This document shows, in pieces, positions 20,996-24,330 of a DNA stretch of 24,330 nucleotides. Every line of letters starts with the position of its first letter. Position 1 is the first letter of the stretch. The position numbers were made by a program, and so were the translations under genes. Source of the DNA: a virus; the IMG/VR virus record IMGVR_UViG_3300030339_002067, positions 1 through 24,330 of that record, one strand, 5' to 3'. Under the pieces are notes generated by a model that was not told the origin of the DNA, did not search any database, and saw only the letters and a program-made list of their open reading frames with translations.

Positions 20996-21300
20996 AAAAA
21001 GCACCAATGAACATCGAATGTAAGGTCGGAGACCTGGTTGCTTGGGAGAGTCAGGCGGCCGGTTCCTGGCGCACCAAGATCGGTCGTATCGTCTCTATTC
21101 CGCACCCCAATGCAGACCAGCGCACCAGCGCAAGTAAGGTCCGCATCAAGGTCCTGGCATCCTATCCGGTCTCCACCGAGAAGGACATCGGCAAGGCAAA
21201 GGGAGTCATCCGCGCCAAGACCACTCAGGCCGAAGGCCGAGCGTCCATCAAGCAGATGCGCACCCCGAGCGCTGCCGAGCGGAAGGCGATACTCCTGTGA
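20992..21300 (+). CDS. 102-residue SH3-like protein, unknown
   Basis: The protein opens with MKKAPMNIECKVGDLVAWES, reminiscent of small SH3-like barrels (VGDLVAWES, TKIGRIVSIPHP), and has a basic C-terminal half. Overlaps the preceding gene (ATGA 20992) and the GTG start at 21297. No specific family. Confidence 0.6.
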   Translation: MKKAPMNIECKVGDLVAWESQAAGSWRTKIGRIVSIPHPNADQRTSASKVRIKVLASYPVSTEKDIGKAKGVIRAKTTQAEGRASIKQMRTPSAAERKAILL

Positions 21301-21968
21301 AAGAGCGCCCCATCATCTTCAATAGCCAGATGGTCCGATCCCTTCTAGATGGCCGCAAGACGCAGACGCGGAGGATTGTAAAACCACAACCCCCAGATGG
21401 GTGGAATTGGTGCGGGTGGCAAATCGAAGGGAGCAATCGAAAACTCGATGGATCAGCCAATTGGTCGAAAGAGGCGACAGGAAGCCCGGTCACAACAGGC
21501 CGGCACTCTGTCAAATGCCCCTATGGCCAGACCGGCGACCGCCTATGGGTGCGCGAGACGTGGTCAAGCGACGACGGCAAGACGGCCTATTACCGGGCGG
21601 ATGGCGAGACGCACAATGCGGGCCTTCCGTGGCGCCCCTCCATCCACATGCCCCGGTGGGCCTCACGGATCACCTTGGAGATCACCGGCGTGCGCATCGA
21701 GCGCCTGCAGGATATCACCGAAGAGGCCGCATGGTCAGAAGGATGCATTCCCGGAGATCCAACGGATAACGGAGGATACTTCCCTGCAGAGGAACCAGAT
21801 CCGAAAGGCAATGGATCACTCGGGTGGGATTGTGCACGCGATTGGTTCGCTGATCTGTGGGACAGCATCTACGGGGGAGACCCGGCGAAGCGCTGGGATG
21901 CCAACCCCTGGGTCTGGGTAGCCGGGTTCGATGTAGTGACTCCGCGCATGGGAAAGGATGCCGATTGA
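21297..21968 (+). CDS. ASCH/PUA-like phage protein
   Basis: A 223-residue protein starting at GTG 21297 (GTGA overlap). KERPIIFNSQMVRSLLDGRK, then TQTRRIVKPQP at residues 22-32 is the typical beginning of the ASCH-like 'morphogenetic' phage proteins. CPYGQTGDRLWVRETW (about 74-89) and MPRWASRITLEITGVRIERL (about 117-136) are its further blocks. The ending NPWVWVAGFDVV matches also. The PUA-like fold is thought to bind RNA or modified bases; the phage role is unknown. TGATG overlap to the next gene. Confidence 0.82.
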   Translation: MKERPIIFNSQMVRSLLDGRKTQTRRIVKPQPPDGWNWCGWQIEGSNRKLDGSANWSKEATGSPVTTGRHSVKCPYGQTGDRLWVRETWSSDDGKTAYYRADGETHNAGLPWRPSIHMPRWASRITLEITGVRIERLQDITEEAAWSEGCIPGDPTDNGGYFPAEEPDPKGNGSLGWDCARDWFADLWDSIYGGDPAKRWDANPWVWVAGFDVVTPRMGKDAD

Positions 21969-22381
21969 TGAACGCCAAACACATCCCCTCAATCCTTGCC
22001 CCCAAGCACACTGGAATGATGGTTGAAGGTCTCCGAGTCCTGCGCCGGAGCTTCGCTGGTTCCCACTTCATGCGGAAGGAGATGGCTGATCATCTGGAGG
22101 AAGTTGCCCGCAGGTTCTACGCAGGGAAAGTGTCAATCGTCGATGAGTTCCTCCAGCTGTACCGGATTGGTACAAAGCATCGAGATGACCGCGTCCAGCT
22201 GGAGCAAGACGGTGGCGTCGAAACCGAGTGGGATGCCATGAACGAAGCGATCATCCATGCTCGCAACTACATCGAAAGTGATCGCAAGGAAAAGCGGGAA
22301 TGGAAAGGGTGGACCCTGGACGAATTCGACGCTGCCTGCGAGCGCCTCGATAAAATCCGCGCAGAAAGAACGAAGGCATGA
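21968..22381 (+). CDS. 137-residue helical protein, unknown
   Basis: Starts at ATG 21968 sharing a base with the preceding TGA. It is helical and charged, with RKEMADHLEEVARRFYAGKV and EWDAMNEAIIHARNYIESDR. No motif recognised. ATGA overlap with the zinc ribbon gene at 22378. Confidence 0.6.
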   Translation: MNAKHIPSILAPKHTGMMVEGLRVLRRSFAGSHFMRKEMADHLEEVARRFYAGKVSIVDEFLQLYRIGTKHRDDRVQLEQDGGVETEWDAMNEAIIHARNYIESDRKEKREWKGWTLDEFDAACERLDKIRAERTKA

Positions 22382-22554
22382 GCCGCCGCGCACCGATCTG
22401 CAAGCGATGCAGGACGCGACCGGCTACGGGGCCGGACAGGGAGCGCGACCTGGTATGGCGACTCACCATCTGCGACGAGTGCCGAATGGGCTACATGGTC
22501 GCTGATGTGGCAAGCATCCTGGATCACGCCAAGATCAAGAAGGATGTGGAATGA
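22378..22554 (+). CDS. Small zinc-ribbon protein
   Basis: A 58-residue protein with CKRC (residues 8-11) and CDEC (residues 32-35), which make one treble/zinc-ribbon-type metal site. A helical tail (VADVASILDHAKIKKDVE) follows. ATGA overlaps at both ends (22378 and 22551). Such proteins in phage early operons often bind DNA or RNA polymerase; no specific partner is visible. Confidence 0.62.
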   Translation: MSRRAPICKRCRTRPATGPDRERDLVWRLTICDECRMGYMVADVASILDHAKIKKDVE

Positions 22555-22710
22555 TGGAATGGACGCATATCGTTCCGTTGAATGATCTGATCGAGCATTG
22601 TGAGGATTCCACAGAATGCCCCTGCAATCCTGAGGATCGATCCCTTCTACATGCTGGTGATTCACTCCGCAATGGATCGCCGGGAATGCTTCGAAGGAGG
22701 TATCTTGTGA
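22551..22710 (+). pseudogene. Small phage gene with a +1 frameshift
   Basis: The start frame (MMEWTHIVPLNDLIEHCEDS, then TECPCNPE) resembles the beginning of a small phage protein with 'H-V-x-P-x-N-D-L ... CWCNP'. The end expected for that type, LVIHSAMDRRECFEGGIL, is encoded in the next frame (22651-22710), one base further along. The junction lies near 22631-22634 (CCTGAGG). The second frame ends with TGA at 22708-22710, which overlaps the GTG at 22707, the same coupling seen elsewhere. An inserted base, a sequencing error or programmed +1 shifting would each explain it. The first frame otherwise reads straight into the following gene, producing an apparent fusion. Confidence 0.55.
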
Positions 22711-22712
22711 AT

Positions 22713-22955
22713 ATGAAATGGACCGATCAAAGGCCGACCGCAAGCGGATTTTACTACTGGCAGAACAGCGAGCTACGAAGCATTTCACCTTTTGCTCTGC
22801 GAGTTGTGGACGTATCGAAGTACAAGAATCGAGATGGCTATCGTTGCGCCACGCTCACGGAAAATGGCAATACCTGTTCTCCTGTTTTCAGCTGTGATCT
22901 TGGGAATGAGCCTATTGGATGGTGGGCAGGACCTCTGCCTAATCCGATTGATTAG
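22713..22955 (+). CDS. 80-residue protein, unknown, last gene of the operon
   Basis: An AAGGAGG box (22694-22700) precedes GTG 22707 (6 bases away) and ATG 22713 (12 bases). MKWTDQRPTASGFYYWQNSE is the likely beginning and GWWAGPLPNPID the end, resembling a widespread small phage family with 'W...RP...GFYWWR...W.GPL..P'. Start choice between 22707 and 22713 is open. The terminator at 22998 follows, so this closes the early operon. Confidence 0.62.
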   Translation: MKWTDQRPTASGFYYWQNSELRSISPFALRVVDVSKYKNRDGYRCATLTENGNTCSPVFSCDLGNEPIGWWAGPLPNPID

Positions 22956-22997
22956 AAGGATTTGATCCGGATCGCTGGATTCATTCTGAGATTCATC

Positions 22998-23032
22998 ACA
23001 GAAAAGCCACCTTCACCGGGTGGCTTTTCTGT
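22998..23032 (+). terminator. Rho-independent terminator of the early operon
   Basis: ACAGAAAAGCCACC (22998-23011) pairs perfectly with GGTGGCTTTTCTGT (23019-23032) around a 7-base loop, a 14-bp stem with a T-rich 3' arm. The A-rich left arm makes it usable in both directions. It lies 42 bases past the last early gene. Confidence 0.85.
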
Positions 23033-23435
23033 TTCCTGGGGCGGCTGTCGCGGCGTTTTCTTCCCCCTCCTGGGGCATCCGTACCACCCACATGTACCAT
23101 CCCGTTGTACGGCCTTCTGTGCCAGACGGTCGACGTCTGAAAATTTCCGACTCAGGCGCGGCAAGCGCGGCAAAGTTCTGTCTCACGAGCGCGGCATGAC
23201 TTTCGTGTGAAATGGCCTGGAACGCCGATCAAATGGGGATTCTAGGCCATTTCACAATATCTACCGTGGATTGCTCGTGAACGGCCAAATGAGACAGACC
23301 CCTACGCGCTTTTCCGCTTTTGCGTTGGCATGAAATTTCTTTGGTCGCTTCATTGAGACGAAGAAACCTAGCATTCATGCGGGTTTGTGGCCGATTTGGA
23401 GCGGCTTGCTTTGTCTCATCCTTTCCGCTTTTGCA
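23033..23435. repeat. Right end of the prophage with putative transposase sites
   Basis: This stretch has no convincing gene. TTTCCGCTTTTGC occurs at 23311-23323 and, as the terminal element, at 23422-23434 next to the CA end. Read inward, it is a GCAAAAGCGGAAA box, similar in style to Mu end sites. The word TGAGAC(A/G) or its complement appears at 23179-23185, 23290-23296, 23354-23360 and 23412-23418. GCGCGGCAA is tandem at 23156-23173 with a third GCGCGGCA at 23189-23196. The arrangement fits several subterminal transposase-binding sites as in Mu right ends. Confidence 0.65.
23206..23256. repeat. 13-bp inverted repeat near the phage end
   Basis: TGTGAAATGGCCT (23206-23218) and AGGCCATTTCACA (23244-23256) are exact complements separated by 25 bases, inside the gene-free terminal region. 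It may be a binding site for a phage protein acting at the end or an imperfect transcription signal; there is no T-run behind it. Confidence 0.6.
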
Positions 23436-23440
23436 TATCC
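23436..23440. other. Predicted 5-bp target duplication
   Basis: TATCC directly follows the terminal CA at 23434-23435. Mu-type elements duplicate 5 bp of target, so this should reappear beyond the left end. It cannot be confirmed in this window. Confidence 0.35.
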
Positions 23441-23691
23441 TGCCGGTAGATCCAGCCATTCTGCTTTCCGATTCCCGTGACTTGTAGCCTCTGAGCTCGG
23501 CGCCCTTCCATGGAGGATGGTGCTGTGGAAAGGGTGCCGTTCGGGGCCGGAGTTCCCCAGGAATTGACCCACCAGCTAGGCGATGCGCTGCTTCCGTCTT
23601 CGAAACCTGGATTTGAGAGGCGTTCGATAGCTGCGCTGGAAGTGGCTGCGAGGATTACGGACAACCCAAGAACGCATTGAAATCTGCACAT
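23436..23691 (-). pseudogene. Host secreted CBM-like protein, cut by the prophage
   Basis: The reading frame starts at ATG 23689-23691, with GGAGG eight bases upstream. It encodes an N-terminal signal peptide (MCRFQCVLGLSVILAATSSA, residues 1-20) followed by an IERLSNPGFEDGSSASPSWW block, the typical start of CBM4/9-like carbohydrate-binding domains. The protein continues to WIYRQDM and there meets phage DNA; a stop follows 15 bases into the phage (23416-23418). Only about 85 residues of the host protein remain. The 3' part should lie beyond the phage left end. It is the second gene after the AraC-like regulator, on the same strand. Confidence 0.72.
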
Positions 23692-23742
23692 TGCCACTCC
23701 TCCGTTCATTTGGGGGAATGTCGCGAATCGTGGGGGGACTGT

Positions 23743-24330
23743 TCAGTTGATTTCGTTCGGATCCTTGTCGCTTTCGCCCGTTTGCAGGTTCTGCACAGGA
23801 TTTGACGGATTCTGCAAAGCCGCCCGCAGGGCGCCAGGTGCGGTTTCGAATCGTTCGCGGAACACACGGTTGAAGTGGCTGACGTTGCCGTACCCCACCT
23901 TGAAGGCGATCTCCGAGACCTGGAGGTCCGTTTCCAACAATAGGCGTCGTGCTTCCTGCAGGCGCAGGCGGTTGAGGGTTGCCTTGAAGCTCTCTCCGTT
24001 GCCGTTGAGCAGATTGGTGATGCGGCGAAGTGGCAAGGCCAGCTCGGTGGCCACGGTTGCCAGATCGAGGTCCTCACGGCAATAGTTGTCGGCCAGGAAA
24101 TGGTTCAGCCGTTCCAGGTCCGGTGGCGGGGTGACTAAGGAACGCGGCTCCAAGGGTGTGATGGCAGGATGCGTGGCGGCTGCTTCGGGTGCAGTTCGAG
24201 GGCGGGGCAGGAACGCAAGGATGAGGCCTCCCAGCAGGCCGAGGCAAGATAGGACGGCAAGGAGCGGTACGTTGGTGCCTGACTTGTGCTCAATTGAGGC
24301 GATCTCTATGGTGTCGTCCACGCCGACCAT
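23743..24330 (-). CDS. AraC-family regulator with membrane segment (3' part)
   Basis: The frame is open from the window edge to the stop at 23743-23745; the ATG at 24328-24330 may be internal, so it is treated as partial. A membrane helix (VPLLAVLSCLGLLGGLILAF, about residues 21-40) is followed by a Pro-rich linker. An AraC/HTH_18 domain comes next (about residues 75-175: LDLATVATELALPLRRITNL, then LLETDLQVSEIAFKVGYGNV and FNRVFRERFETAPGALRAAL). The second recognition block is a good match. Such membrane-tethered AraC proteins often belong to sensory systems with a periplasmic N-terminal part. It precedes a secreted carbohydrate-binding protein, which suggests control of polysaccharide use, an inference. 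Confidence 0.8.
   Translation of the reverse strand: MVGVDDTIEIASIEHKSGTNVPLLAVLSCLGLLGGLILAFLPRPRTAPEAAATHPAITPLEPRSLVTPPPDLERLNHFLADNYCREDLDLATVATELALPLRRITNLLNGNGESFKATLNRLRLQEARRLLLETDLQVSEIAFKVGYGNVSHFNRVFRERFETAPGALRAALQNPSNPVQNLQTGESDKDPNEIN

Larger units (their letters stand above)
1..23435. mobile_element. Mu-like transposable prophage (left end outside window)
   Basis: Everything from the left edge to about 23435 reads as one transposable phage. It has a MuA-like DDE transposase, MuB-like ATPase, GemA-like protein, Mu-type head and portal genes, a Dam-type methylase and a Mor/C-like activator. The right boundary is placed at the CA dinucleotide at 23434-23435. There a secreted host protein, read from the right, loses its reading frame, and one of two copies of a putative transposase-binding sequence ends. 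The tail genes, major head protein and left end are not in the window. The boundary is inferred from the TG...CA rule of Mu-type elements and the broken host gene; no target duplication could be compared because the other end is missing. Confidence 0.85.

Noticed and set aside
22962-23210. 82-codon ORF after the last early gene
   Set aside because: It reads straight through the 14-bp terminator stem and the end repeats, and has no recognisable sequence or overlap with its neighbour.

Overview
The window is most of a transposable (Mu-like) prophage plus a short piece of its bacterial host at the right edge. The phage diagnosis rests on a MuA-type DDE transposase followed by a MuB-type AAA+ ATPase, a GemA-like protein and a DUF3164-like protein, and on a Mu-type head module: gpI-like protease, DUF1804-like small terminase, gp28-like large terminase, gp29/DUF935 portal, gpF and gpG. 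A holin/amidase/spanin-like cassette suggests a Gram-negative host. The DNA is GC-rich. The host piece (1 to 0.9 kb) carries a secreted protein with a CBM4/9-like start and a membrane-anchored AraC-type regulator, which would fit a polysaccharide-degrading bacterium such as a member of the Fibrobacterota; that assignment is only a guess.

Layout. 1-648 (minus): 5' part of a gpI-like protease/scaffold gene that reads out of the window. 649-768: divergent late-promoter region. 769-7084 (plus): membrane protein, both terminase subunits, an unknown 114-residue ORF, portal, gpF fused to a PBECR-like nuclease domain, a 52-residue ORF and gpG. 7077-7385 (minus): Mor/C-like activator, convergent with gpG. 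7515-8845 (plus): Dam-type methylase and two small genes. 8846-9993 (minus): three small accessory genes lying downstream of the repressor, each preceded by a copy of the same two-hairpin leader. 10092-10592 (minus): repressor. 10593-10687: operator/promoter region. 10688-22955 (plus): one long operon, almost every junction an ATGA/GTGA overlap, holding a Cro/Ner-like regulator, a stand-alone copy of the transposase beta-barrel domain, two coiled-coil proteins, MuA, MuB, GemA, DUF3164, the lysis genes and about a dozen small genes. 22998-23032: terminator. 23033-23435: right end of the phage with repeated putative transposase sites. 23436-24330 (minus): host.

How the parts work together. The repressor and the Cro/Ner-like protein would decide between lysogeny and expression of the transposition operon. 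MuA and MuB replicate the element by transposition. The Mor/C-like protein would switch on the head genes, and the lysis cassette releases progeny. The gene order is unusual for a Mu relative: the early operon runs outward toward an element end instead of inward from it, and the head module is split into divergent halves.

The least explained items are the three-copy structured leader with compensatory base changes upstream of the lysogeny-side genes, the free-standing transposase-like beta-barrel protein, the nuclease-like tail on gpF, and a protein with a lipoyl-enzyme-type (E3-binding) helical module next to the transposase.
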